From Myxococcales bacterium (GTDB taxonomy: Bacteria; Myxococcota; Polyangia; Fen-1088): 9,430 bases of DNA. The stretch spans positions 10,335 through 19,764 of the forward strand of contig PMBY01000482.1 of NCBI GenBank assembly GCA_003153875.1, read 5' to 3'. Shown here piece by piece: positions 1 to 6,299 of the stretch. The notes under the pieces are model-generated. The model was not told the DNA's origin. It made no database searches and saw only the letters and a list, made by a program, of their open reading frames with translations. Each line of letters begins with the position of its first letter. The first letter of the stretch is position 1. The translations under genes and the position numbers were made by a program.

Positions 1-2
1 AA

Positions 3-74
3 CAACGGCTGGTGGAGAAAGGCGCTCCCAGTGCGGCTGCGGCCCAGCGTCTGTGGGCTGCGGTGCAGAGGTGA
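3..74 (+). CDS. possible C-terminal tail of an upstream gene (partial)
   Basis: The third forward frame is open from the window edge to a TGA at 72-74 and encodes 23 residues, beginning QRLVEKGAPS and ending LWAAVQR. The peptide looks helical, is Ala- and charge-rich, and mostly uses G or C at third codon positions, as the other genes here do. No domain can be recognised from so little. The frame of the next gene is also open through this stretch, so this is a plausible call only. Confidence 0.35.
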   Translation, partial: QRLVEKGAPSAAAAQRLWAAVQR

Positions 75-136
75 AGTCGATGAAGAAGGCAAGATCCAAC
101 TCGACTCTGTTTGACCCTTCTACGAAAGGAAATCCC

Positions 137-577
137 ATGAACCACACGCGTCTTCTTCGCGGCGTTGCTTCCCTATGCGCCATGACTACACTCAGCCTCT
201 CGCTCGGCTGCGGCACGATTCTCTATCCCGAGCGGCGGGGACAGCAAAGCCACGCGCGCGTCGACACGGGTGTGGCCGTCATGGACGCTTGTTGGATTCT
301 CCTGGGCATCATTCCCGGCGTGATTGCCTTTGTCGTTGATTTCGGCAATGGCGCCATCTATTTGCCTGGCGGAGCGGTGGGCGCCAATTCGCTGAAGGTC
401 GTGCAGACACCGACTGCCCGTCCTGACTCCGCCAGCATCGAGCGCGCCGTCCGGCAGCAGACCGGCCTGGTCATCCGACTTAGCGATCCGACCTTGGTCT
501 GGCGCAAGTTGGCCTCGCGCGAAGACATCGGACCGAGCGTGGCGGCCGCGCGCCAGGACCGTCCGAGCGCGCTGTAG
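137..577 (+). CDS. small YPERRGQ-type membrane-anchored lipoprotein
   Basis: 146 residues. The ATG at 137 was chosen over an upstream in-frame start at 53 because AAAGGA (125-130) lies six bases before it and a signal peptide begins there. Residues 1-24 form a signal peptide with a hydrophobic core, and Cys25 is the likely lipid-modified residue, although the lipobox (SLGC) is imperfect. Next come TILYPERRGQ (27-36), a hydrophobic stretch (about 51-67) around IPGVIAFVVDF, and NGAIYLP (71-77). From memory this matches short, uncharacterised proteobacterial lipoproteins with YPERRGQ and IPGxIAFxVDF signatures, some of them misnamed polyribonucleotide nucleotidyltransferase. Those usually end near IYLP; this one carries about 70 extra residues with no recognised motif. 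It is expected in the cell envelope; function unknown. It converges on the next gene with a 23-base gap. Confidence 0.75.
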   Translation: MNHTRLLRGVASLCAMTTLSLSLGCGTILYPERRGQQSHARVDTGVAVMDACWILLGIIPGVIAFVVDFGNGAIYLPGGAVGANSLKVVQTPTARPDSASIERAVRQQTGLVIRLSDPTLVWRKLASREDIGPSVAAARQDRPSAL

Positions 578-600
578 AAGAACAGCAACTGGCGGCCTGG

Positions 601-1389
601 CTACGGTGCTTTGCCTTCGGCGCCAGGAAACTTCGATGCGGCGACTGACCCCAGAAACAAACGCACCAAGTAGACGGCCTCACCCCGCCGCATCAGCATC
701 TTTCCTTCATGCCCTTCCTCGGCTGCAAACTGGTAGGTGCGGAGCAGGGCAAACAGTTCCGGGTAGAGGCGATGGGGGCGCCACGTGTGCTCGTAGACGG
801 GCGTGCTCACCGCAGAGATCTGTTGGGGTATGATCTGTACCAGTTCGAACGAAGCCGCAACGGGCCCACCCAGGGCAACACGGACCATGCCGTCGAATCC
901 ACGTGGCCAGTGTGTCAACAAGTTTTCGGTCAGATGCTGTAGGGCCTCTACCAGATGTGCATCGCAATCGACCAGGAGGGCGACGGCTCGGCGCGACCAG
1001 CGATCGGGAGAGATGTGGTCACGAAGCTGCCACGCGGCCAACTGGGCCAGATAGGAGAGGGCCTTTTCGTCGATGCCGTCGCGAATGGCTCGCACCACAT
1101 CTTCGAGAGGGCCGTGGACCCAAGGCTTGTCGATATTTCCTTCGATGAGCTGGACGGTGGTGTCGGGAGAAGCGTGTTCCAGACGGACGGCTAGCTCGTG
1201 TAACCAGTTCTCGAACTTTCGCGCGTTTCGTTCTCTGAATTTTGCCTCAGCAGCAAGGATCAGCTGCTTCACCGCCTTGCTGACGACTGGACCACCGGGC
1301 GTCCCCGGAGCGGACATCACTATGGTGAGTCCCGTGTCGGCCACAGCACGAAAGATCGCGCTGCCCAGTGTGTTCTTGTCCTTCGTCAT
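601..1389 (-). CDS. hypothetical protein, 262 residues
   Basis: I do not recognise this protein. It starts at an ATG at 1389, with only a weak GGA about ten bases upstream, and ends at a TAG at 601-603. Residues about 17-35 are Gly/Pro/Ala-rich and mildly hydrophobic (VMSAPGTPGGPVV) but too polar for a clear membrane helix. A helical, charged region follows (KFRERNARKFENWLHELAVRLEH), with no signal peptide and no Cys/His metal cluster. Codon use and uninterrupted length support a real gene. The frames opposite it are short and broken. It is convergent with the lipoprotein at 137-577 and separated from the kelch gene by 118 bases with no evident motif. It appears to be a stand-alone cytoplasmic protein. 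Confidence 0.7.
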   Translation of the reverse strand: MTKDKNTLGSAIFRAVADTGLTIVMSAPGTPGGPVVSKAVKQLILAAEAKFRERNARKFENWLHELAVRLEHASPDTTVQLIEGNIDKPWVHGPLEDVVRAIRDGIDEKALSYLAQLAAWQLRDHISPDRWSRRAVALLVDCDAHLVEALQHLTENLLTHWPRGFDGMVRVALGGPVAASFELVQIIPQQISAVSTPVYEHTWRPHRLYPELFALLRTYQFAAEEGHEGKMLMRRGEAVYLVRLFLGSVAASKFPGAEGKAP

Positions 1390-1507
1390 GTTCGTGGAAT
1401 CCGTCTAGGTCGGTGGAGCACAAACTTCCAGAGAGACATTCTGGACGGCCCGAGGTGCGAGCGCAACAAGTTGGGAACCACGAAGTCCTGCCCGACTCGG
1501 AAAACTA

Positions 1508-2914
1508 CTAATATAGCTCCGCACTCGCGAGAGTGGTGTTGTCATAGTTCCATCCGCCGACGATGAGCACCTTTCCGCTCGGCAGCAGCGTCGCCGTGTG
1601 GCCAGTCCTTGCAGCGGTCATGTTGCCGATTGCAGCGAATGTTCCGGCCGCCGGGTCGTACAGTTCCGCGCTCTGGAGCGTCGTGAAATCATTGGATGCT
1701 CCGCCGGCGATGAGCACCTTCTCGCTCGGCAAGACCGTCGCTGAGTGGCCAAATCTTGCCACCGTCATGCTGCCGGTCGCAGCGAAAGTCCCGGCCGCTG
1801 GGTCGTACAGTTCCGCGCTCGCAAAGAAGTCGTTGTCGAGAACTTCGCTGCTGCCGCCGGCGATGAGCACTTTCCCGCTCGGCAACAACGTCGCCTTTTG
1901 CCCGACCCTCGCCGCGGTCGCGCCGCTGATGACGGTGAAACTGCTGGCGCTGGGGTCGTATAGCTCCGCGCTGGCGGTGACATCGTAGCTTGAGGCGGAA
2001 TCGTATCCACCGACAAAGAGCACCTTCCCGCTCGACAACAAGGTTGCCGTTTGATCATACCTAGCCACGGTCATGCTGCCGGTGGCGGTCAACGTCCCGG
2101 CGCTGGGGTCGTACAGCTCCGCGCTCGCGAAAACATCCAAGACACCACCTCCGTCGATGAAGGCAGCCCACCAGAGTCCACCGGCGAAGAGCACGTTCCC
2201 ATTGGACAACGAGGTCGCCGTGTGGCCCAGCCCTGCCACGTCCACCGTGCCGGCGGTCGTGAATGTCCCGACCCCCGGGTCGTATAGCTCTGCGCTCGGC
2301 GGCAAGTACCGGTCCAGTGTGTCTCCGCCGGCAATGAGCACCTTTCCGTTGGGCAACAAGGTCGCCGTGTGGCCACATCTTCTCACGGTCATGCCGCCGG
2401 TGGCCGTGAATGTCCCAACCGCTGGGTCGTATAGTTCTGCGCTCGCGAGGTACTCGCTGTTGTCACCGCAGCCGCCGGCGATGAGGATCTTTCCGTTGGG
2501 CAGTAGCGTCGCGGTGTGGCCAAGCCTTGCCACGGTCATGTTGCCCGTCGCTGCAAAAGGTCCTTGCGGCGCCGTCGCGCCGCCCGTCTCGACCGATCCA
2601 CCTGTCCCGCTGGTTCCGCCGGCGCCTGTGTTTCCTCCTGCTGGCAGCATGCCGGTCGTGCCGCCCGCAGGAGCGCTCGTTCCCCCGCTGCCTCCGGCCG
2701 CCGGCTGACCGCCTGAGACAGATGTCCCACCGAAGCCCGCCAGGCCGCCGGCGCTTGCACCACCGCCAGCCGTGGTGCCCCCGGGGTTCGGGGTATTTGA
2801 GCGAAAGGGATGCGAGCAGCCCCAAAGGACGACCGCCAGCAAACAGCAGACCCCAAAGCAGCCGAGCCGTCGTGGCGAGAACAGGAATGCCCCCCTGGAT
2901 TCGACTACTGGCAT
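1508..2914 (-). CDS. secreted kelch-repeat lipoprotein, seven-bladed propeller
   Basis: 468 residues. The frame is open back to 3040, but the ATG at 2914 is preferred because GAGG (2921-2924) lies six bases before it and a signal peptide starts there. Residues 15-32 hold Arg-Arg and a hydrophobic core, ending in LWGC with Cys33 as the probable lipid anchor. Residues 34-117 are a Gly/Thr/Ala/Ser-rich spacer. From 118 on there are seven repeats of about 50 residues with the pattern MTVARxGHTATLLPxGKVLIAGG followed by SAELYDPxxGTF, the kelch/galactose-oxidase-type blade. The protein stops at SAELY, in the middle of a repeat, with tandem TAG stops. The piece missing from blade 7 is matched by the first repeat residues (GPFAATGNM). 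Such lipoproteins are common in Polyangia. Likely an outer-surface binding or adhesion protein; the ligand is unknown. Confidence 0.9.
   Translation of the reverse strand: MPVVESRGAFLFSPRRLGCFGVCCLLAVVLWGCSHPFRSNTPNPGGTTAGGGASAGGLAGFGGTSVSGGQPAAGGSGGTSAPAGGTTGMLPAGGNTGAGGTSGTGGSVETGGATAPQGPFAATGNMTVARLGHTATLLPNGKILIAGGCGDNSEYLASAELYDPAVGTFTATGGMTVRRCGHTATLLPNGKVLIAGGDTLDRYLPPSAELYDPGVGTFTTAGTVDVAGLGHTATSLSNGNVLFAGGLWWAAFIDGGGVLDVFASAELYDPSAGTLTATGSMTVARYDQTATLLSSGKVLFVGGYDSASSYDVTASAELYDPSASSFTVISGATAARVGQKATLLPSGKVLIAGGSSEVLDNDFFASAELYDPAAGTFAATGSMTVARFGHSATVLPSEKVLIAGGASNDFTTLQSAELYDPAAGTFAAIGNMTAARTGHTATLLPSGKVLIVGGWNYDNTTLASAELY
1511..2563 (-). repeat. seven tandem kelch repeats of about 150 bp
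   Basis: The DNA encoding the propeller consists of seven diverged copies of a unit of about 150 bp. The best-conserved part encodes HTATLLPSGKVLIAGG and recurs near 1560, 1710, 1860, 2020, 2190, 2340 and 2485. Copies differ in linker length and at many silent sites, so this is an old duplication rather than a recent expansion. The array also produces long spurious frames on the opposite strand. Confidence 0.85.
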
Positions 2915-2930
2915 CGCACACCTCGCCGAC

Positions 2931-2936
2931 ATGATA
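2931..2936 (-). promoter_or_regulatory. -10-like element for the kelch lipoprotein
   Basis: TATCAT read on the minus strand, followed by 16 bases containing GAGG before the ATG at 2914. This would give a short leader with a ribosome-binding site. No convincing -35 is visible, so the call rests on the hexamer alone. Confidence 0.35.
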
Positions 2937-3006
2937 ACAGATTGTGGATCGTCCGCCGAGTCAGGCGGGAACAGATTCGCTTGGCTGTGGTCTAATGTAG
3001 ACCGAG

Positions 3007-3012
3007 AGGAGG
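3007..3012 (+). promoter_or_regulatory. strong ribosome-binding site for the VOC gene
   Basis: AGGAGG five bases before the ATG at 3018. It fixes the start at 3018 even though the frame is open from 2772. The 13 bases AGGAGGCAATCAT recur at 4201-4213 ahead of the glycosyltransferase remnant. Confidence 0.8.
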
Positions 3013-3017
3013 CAATC

Positions 3018-3428
3018 ATGTTCAAACGTATCGCGCACATCTGCCTGAACGTAAGAAATCTGCAGCAGTCGCTGGACTTCTACACGCGCCTGGGACTGGT
3101 TCCTGTGTTTCGCTTCACGCGCAAAGGTGCGCTCTTCGGCGTCTACCTCAAGCTCGCCGACTCGGCTTTCATCGAGCTATTCGAAGATGCGAAGCTGGAA
3201 AAGCCAGTGAACACCGGCCTCATCCACTTCTGCCTGGAGACCGAGGATTTGGACCGCCTGATGACTGACCTGCAAATGCGCGGCATCGCAGTCACCGAGA
3301 AGAAACTCGGGTGCGACCATACCTGGCAGATCTGGCTGAAAGACCCCGACGGCAACGCCTTCGAGGTCCATCAATACACGCCGGCGAGCATGCAGTTCAC
3401 CGGTGGCACGGTCGAGGCCGACTGGTAG
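3018..3428 (+). CDS. VOC-family protein (glyoxalase I-like fold)
   Basis: 136 residues, one complete vicinal-oxygen-chelate module of two paired beta-alpha-beta-beta-beta units. Residues 4-28 (RIAHICLNVRNLQQSLDFYT) are the typical first strand and helix. The four metal-ligand positions of glyoxalase I-type proteins are all occupied: His7, Glu53 (FIEL), His70 (LIHFCLE) and Glu116 (AFEVHQYT). DPDGNAFEV (109-117) is the usual VOC C-terminal signature. A lactoylglutathione-lyase-like or other metal-dependent lyase, isomerase or dioxygenase activity is therefore possible, but VOC substrates cannot be assigned from sequence alone; a resistance-type binding protein is an alternative. The gene is single, cytoplasmic and divergent from the kelch gene. 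Confidence 0.85.
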   Translation: MFKRIAHICLNVRNLQQSLDFYTRLGLVPVFRFTRKGALFGVYLKLADSAFIELFEDAKLEKPVNTGLIHFCLETEDLDRLMTDLQMRGIAVTEKKLGCDHTWQIWLKDPDGNAFEVHQYTPASMQFTGGTVEADW

Positions 3429-3461
3429 GAGAACAAGCGCCACATCGACCGTCACGCGTGC

Positions 3462-3473
3462 TAGACTGTGTCC
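3462..3473 (+). promoter_or_regulatory. -10 element abutting the PIN-partner start (leaderless type)
   Basis: TAGACT (3462-3467) lies exactly six bases before the ATG at 3474, and no Shine-Dalgarno sequence fits between them. Transcription would begin at or next to the A of the start codon. No clear -35 is visible. Confidence 0.5.
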
Positions 3474-3689
3474 ATGACGCGCGGATTGGCAGCAATCAAG
3501 GAGCGCATAGAGGCTTTGCCGATTGAAGACAAGGCTCAGCTGCTTGAGGCGGTGATGACGCCGCAGATGAGGCTGCGCCTGCTCGTCAACCAAGTGCGCC
3601 GGCGGAACGACGAGGCCTCCGATCGTCATGTCGACCGCGTGGTCAACCGAGCCGTGAAGCGAGTCCGGCGTGCCGCGGGCACTCGTTAG
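3474..3689 (+). CDS. putative antitoxin partner of the PIN toxin
   Basis: 71 residues, highly charged and helical. Residues 5-28 (LAAIKERIEALPIEDKAQLL) resemble the start of small antitoxins that carry a LPxxDKxxLLE-type helix, and the C-terminal half is strongly basic (RRRN, KRVRRA), suggesting nucleic-acid contact. The ATG at 3474 is preferred over the GTG two codons earlier because of the -10 element six bases upstream. Its end overlaps the PIN gene by 20 bases, a layout typical of antitoxin-toxin operons. I do not recognise the family; the role is inferred from size, order and overlap. Confidence 0.65.
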   Translation: MTRGLAAIKERIEALPIEDKAQLLEAVMTPQMRLRLLVNQVRRRNDEASDRHVDRVVNRAVKRVRRAAGTR

Positions 3690-4131
3690 AGCGGTCGTTG
3701 ACACGAACATCCTCGTTCGCGGCATATTGCGGCGGCGCGAGGCGGCTGCGGTTCGTGTGTTCGACGCTCTGGTGCGCGGTGACTTCCGGCCCCTGGTCTC
3801 GGACTATATCCTTGGCGAGGTCCGCAGGACTCTTCGCGAGCCCGATGTGCGCGCCCTTCGGTGTCTTGAGAACAATGAAATAGACGCCATCGTGGGTGCT
3901 TTGCGAGAGACGTGCGAGTTCGTGCCTGGCGCCTACAGAGATCTCGACAAGGTCCCACGCGACCTCAAGGATCGCCCAATCGTCGCAGCCGACATCGAGG
4001 GCGGCGCGCATTTTCTGGTCACCGATGACCGTCGCGACCTCCTTCCGTTGAAGGTCATCATGCTCGCGGGGTATCGGCCCCTGCAGATTGTCACGCCCGG
4101 GGATTTCCTCCTTCGCATCGGCGCACGCTGA
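3670..4131 (+). CDS. PIN-domain toxin (probable endoribonuclease)
   Basis: 153 residues starting at a GTG inside the partner gene. The fold starts with AVVDTNILVRGIL (8-20), the classic first strand of the PIN families annotated as putative toxin component. Acidic residues expected to bind the catalytic metal are present: Asp11, Glu50 (ILGEVRRTL), Asp101 (KDRPIVAAD) and Asp119/Asp120 (LVTDD), followed by RDLLPL. Length is normal for the family and no active-site residue appears to be missing. PIN toxins cleave RNA, often tRNA or mRNA, and are held inactive by the co-transcribed antitoxin. The pair looks intact. Downstream lies an 83-base gap before the ATG of the glycosyltransferase remnant. 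Confidence 0.85.
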   Translation: MPRALVRAVVDTNILVRGILRRREAAAVRVFDALVRGDFRPLVSDYILGEVRRTLREPDVRALRCLENNEIDAIVGALRETCEFVPGAYRDLDKVPRDLKDRPIVAADIEGGAHFLVTDDRRDLLPLKVIMLAGYRPLQIVTPGDFLLRIGAR

Positions 4132-4214
4132 TCTGGTCGAACGCGCCACACTGGCGGGCGATTTGGGAACCAAGCTCGACTTTGGTTGTCTATTGCCCAC
4201 AGGAGGCAATCATA

Positions 4215-4756
4215 ATGCGCCCGATGTTTTGATTTCATTTGCAGAGAAAGCACGGTCCCGACGAGACTCGCCCCGTGGAAACTCCTGCCGCACCTTCTCG
4301 ACCCTGGCGTCTTGGCCTTCATGTGGGCACAGTGGCGATTGCGCTGGTCGGAGTGCTCTGCCTTGACAGCAATCGCCGCTCGCTCTCCGGCACGTTCGAC
4401 GAAAGCAATCACCTCGCGGCTGGACTCGAGTGGTGGCAATTCGGCAGCTACACCATGTGGACCGAGAATCCGCCGCTGCCCCGGCTGGCGATTGCGGCGT
4501 TGCCCTACCTCCATGGCATGCGCCTGCCGCCGCGGGCGGACTGGGATCCGAGGACCAACAAATGGTATCGCTCAGCGAGAACTACTATCGCCAGCGCAAC
4601 TTCTTCACCTTGCTGAAAGATCCCTGCAATCCCAAGTCGGCTTGGAAGGACGACGAGATTCCGCCCAATTCTTTCGCCTGGCTGCGGAAGTACACACCGG
4701 TGGCCATGGTGGGCAGTTCCATCCGGCTCTATCATCTAGGCGGCGACGGTCAGTAA
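4215..4756 (+). pseudogene. remnant of a PMT/ArnT-like membrane glycosyltransferase
   Basis: AGGAGG (4201-4206) leads into an ATG at 4215, but that frame meets TGA at 4230-4232. The same frame continues to 4616 and encodes a cytoplasmic Arg-rich start, one hydrophobic segment (HVGTVAIALVGVLCL) and SGTFDESNHLAAGLEWWQFG with ENPPLPRLAIAALPYL. This is the first periplasmic loop of dolichyl-phosphate-mannose-type transferases, including the acidic DE pair. Near 4560 the reading shifts to another frame, where ENYYRQRNFF and FAWLRKYTPVAMVGSSIRLYHL, ending at TAA 4756, look like the C-terminal end of the same family. Intact relatives have roughly 500 residues or more with many membrane helices, so the middle has been deleted. 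A TTG at 4239 or GTG at 4275 could be the true start, which would remove the early-stop lesion but not the deletion. Confidence 0.75.
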
Positions 4757-4764
4757 GAATTCAA

Positions 4765-5241
4765 TCAGGTCTTCGCAAGCGCCTTCTTCACCCGCAGGGT
4801 GTCGCGCAGAATCGGGAGCTGGGCGTGATCCTTGGGCCGGCCGGAGGCTTCTTTGGAGAGAATGACATCTTCCAGGCTGGCCACAGTGGCGGTACGGCCT
4901 GCCAGATCGATCGCAATACTTCGCGAACGGAGCGATTCGAAAGATAGCTCGCCAGGAAGACGATCGAAAAGCAGATCCACCGGGGCAGAGGCGGCGTCGA
5001 TGCGCAAAACGTTGGTCAGAGAGGATACCTCTCGTGGGCGAGCGCCGAGACAATGGCCGAGCATCTCGATCTTTTGACGATTGGCCGGCGTATCGCGCAC
5101 CAGAAGGTCCAGATCCTGGGTCGTGACGGGAGAACCTTGCAGAACCGCCGCCACACTGCCAACGACAAGGGCCTCAAGCCCGGTCTGTTCCAAGGCTGCG
5201 AGTACTTCGAGCACGAAGGCTTCGTCAGAAGACGCGGACAC
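4765..5241 (-). CDS. nucleotidyltransferase of the Pol beta-like fold (AbiEii/MNT-like)
   Basis: 158 residues, GTG start at 5241 with GAGG nine bases upstream. VVGSVAAVLQGSPVTTQDLDLLV (26-48) is the signature of minimal nucleotidyltransferases: a Gly-Ser helix followed by the Asp-x-Asp metal pair, Asp43 and Asp45. A third carboxylate, Asp89, lies in PVDLLF. The C-terminal part holds LEDVILSKEASGRPKDHAQL, a helix with basic residues seen in AbiEii-type and related stand-alone nucleotidyltransferases. Members transfer a nucleotide to a protein or RNA, and several act as toxins or as antitoxins. The gene overlaps the 68-residue protein ahead of it by 17 bases, so the two are translated together. 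Partner, substrate and toxic or protective role are not determined by the sequence. Confidence 0.8.
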   Translation of the reverse strand: MSASSDEAFVLEVLAALEQTGLEALVVGSVAAVLQGSPVTTQDLDLLVRDTPANRQKIEMLGHCLGARPREVSSLTNVLRIDAASAPVDLLFDRLPGELSFESLRSRSIAIDLAGRTATVASLEDVILSKEASGRPKDHAQLPILRDTLRVKKALAKT

Positions 5242-5431
5242 CGGGACGAACCTCGCGCAGGAAGAAACGACGCCCGGAACCGAAGGGGCGCAGCAGGCTG
5301 GTCAGGATCAGATCGAGATCGCCAGGGTCCATGTCCGGAAGAAGAGGCTGCAGGCGCCGTTTGGTCGCCGCCAACTCCTCGACCGTCACGCGCGGACTGG
5401 TCTCGGCCTGAGCGGACACTTGATGTGCCAT
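5225..5431 (-). CDS. small protein paired with the nucleotidyltransferase
   Basis: 68 residues, ATG at 5431. Visible features are a helical segment (VEELAATKRRLQPLL, about 16-30) and a compact C-terminal motif DPGDLDLILTSLLRPFGSGRRFFLRE with a basic patch. There is no signal peptide or membrane segment. It overlaps the nucleotidyltransferase start by 17 bases, and its own start has TACAAT six bases upstream, so it is the first gene of a two-gene unit. By position it is the natural candidate for the regulatory or antitoxin half. I do not recognise a named family, and HEPN is excluded because the protein is too short and has no RxxxxH motif. Confidence 0.7.
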   Translation of the reverse strand: MAHQVSAQAETSPRVTVEELAATKRRLQPLLPDMDPGDLDLILTSLLRPFGSGRRFFLREVRPGVRVF

Positions 5432-5443
5432 CCTCAGATTGTA
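5432..5443 (-). promoter_or_regulatory. -10 element abutting the small-protein start (leaderless type)
   Basis: Read on the minus strand, TACAAT (5438-5443) is followed by six bases (CTGAGG) and the ATG at 5431. The GAGG touching the ATG is too close to serve as a normal Shine-Dalgarno. No -35 is obvious. Confidence 0.5.
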
Positions 5444-5547
5444 CTCCGAACTGCGTGGGGCGCCTCTGCCTTTCTCGCGCCCGAGGTCAACGCCTGGGTG
5501 CGACCCCTCCGACGCTCTACCGACTTGCGGCCGGTGTCCATCGGGCT

Positions 5548-5585
5548 ACGGTTCGTCTGTAAGGAAGCGCGGTTGGTCGGTTGGG
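5548..5585 (+). promoter_or_regulatory. candidate LytTR binding site upstream of the DUF4405-kinase-regulator operon
   Basis: ACGGTTCGT (5548-5556) and GCGGTTGGT (5569-5577) are direct repeats separated by exactly 12 bases, so one repeat begins 21 bases, two helical turns, after the other. A third copy, TCGGTTGGG, starts at 5577. The published LytTR half-site is [TA][AC][CA]GTTN[AG][TG], used as pairs 12-13 bases apart. The first and third copies miss it at one position, the second at two. The array ends 26 bases before the -10 at 5612 and covers the region just upstream of where a -35 would be, suiting activation by the regulator encoded at 7343-8131. Confidence 0.5.
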
Positions 5586-5611
5586 CGGCCCGGCCTCCCG
5601 GCGAACGCTCC

Positions 5612-5623
5612 TATGATGAGGGC
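5612..5623 (+). promoter_or_regulatory. -10 element abutting the DUF4405-like gene start (leaderless type)
   Basis: TATGAT (5612-5617) lies six bases before the ATG at 5624. The GAGGG between them is only one base from the ATG, too close for ribosome binding. There is no good -35 17 bases upstream, consistent with an activator-dependent promoter beside the repeats at 5548-5585. Confidence 0.5.
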
Positions 5624-6292
5624 ATGCCTCGCAATCAGTTCAAGCTCCTCGTTGATGTCGTCGTCCTTGTCGCCGCGTTTCTGACCTTCGTGAGCGGAAT
5701 GTTTCTGTTCTTCGACTTCCACGTTGGCAAGGGAGCCTTTCGCACGTCCGCGGTCGGACTCACGCGCCTCACCTGGCTGAACATCCACCGGCTGTCCGCG
5801 TTGATCGTGGTGGCCGGGATCGGCTTTCACGTCGCGCTCAACTGGAAGGGGTTCGTGGCACGTCTGCGGCGCAGCTTTTCTCGAGAGCGCAAATCGCGGG
5901 TCGCGTGGGAAGCCGCCGAGCTTTGCTCGGCGCGAACCATCGCGGGAAGGTTTGGAAACCCTCCTAGGGTTTCCCAATCAATGGTCTCGGAGCTGATTCT
6001 GTATTTGACCTTCGGGACGGTCGCGATGACCGGAATCGTGGTTTGGCTTTTCGCCAAAGGCTCGGCGCCGCTCGCGGGCCCGGTCCCGCTCGGACAGTTG
6101 CACCCCATCAGGCACCAGCTCGTCGACATCCACAATATCGCTGGACTCGTGGCGCTGGCATTGACTGCGCACCATGTGGGCCACCGCTGGCGTGCAATGG
6201 TGCGCGGCCTTCGCTCATGGGCACGCCAATCTCCTGTCAAAGGTGCCGATCGCGTGGCTTCTCGACCGGAGACTTCGCCGGGAGTATCGTAG
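5624..6292 (+). CDS. four-helix haem-b membrane protein, DUF4405-like
   Basis: 222 residues. The frame is open from 5081, but ATG 5624 is the first start giving a sensible membrane protein and is the one placed behind the -10 element. Predicted helices are at about 8-30, 54-72, 124-144 and 168-186. Histidines suited to haem ligation are paired on helices 2 and 4: His55 and His69, 14 residues apart, and His170 with His183 or His184. HPIRHQLVDIHNIAGL and HHVGHRW are typical of small cytochrome-b561/DUF4405-type proteins, whose helix-2 and helix-4 histidines bind haem across the bilayer. The loop between helices 2 and 3 (about 75-122) is long and basic, presumably cytoplasmic. Electron donor and acceptor are unknown. 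Its stop is seven bases before the kinase start, so the three downstream genes form one operon. Confidence 0.8.
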   Translation: MPRNQFKLLVDVVVLVAAFLTFVSGMFLFFDFHVGKGAFRTSAVGLTRLTWLNIHRLSALIVVAGIGFHVALNWKGFVARLRRSFSRERKSRVAWEAAELCSARTIAGRFGNPPRVSQSMVSELILYLTFGTVAMTGIVVWLFAKGSAPLAGPVPLGQLHPIRHQLVDIHNIAGLVALALTAHHVGHRWRAMVRGLRSWARQSPVKGADRVASRPETSPGVS

Positions 6293-6299
6293 CCTGAAC

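Noticed and set aside
1511..2563. Regular repeats considered as a CRISPR or satellite array
   Set aside because: Units are about 150 bp, diverged and in one reading frame, with kelch motifs; there are no short identical repeats with unique spacers.
2073..2708. Long open frame (211 codons) on the plus strand, and others at 1563-1988, opposite the kelch gene
   Set aside because: They are the mirror of the repetitive, GC-biased kelch coding sequence; products are Pro/Ala/Val-rich repeats without a start signal.
3643..4209. 188-codon minus-strand frame opposite the PIN gene
   Set aside because: The plus strand encodes a complete PIN domain with conserved acidic residues; the antisense frame has none.
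5081..5623. N-terminal extension of the haem-protein frame by about 180 residues
   Set aside because: It runs antisense through the nucleotidyltransferase and its partner and encodes no recognisable domain; ATG 5624 has a promoter and begins a proper membrane protein.
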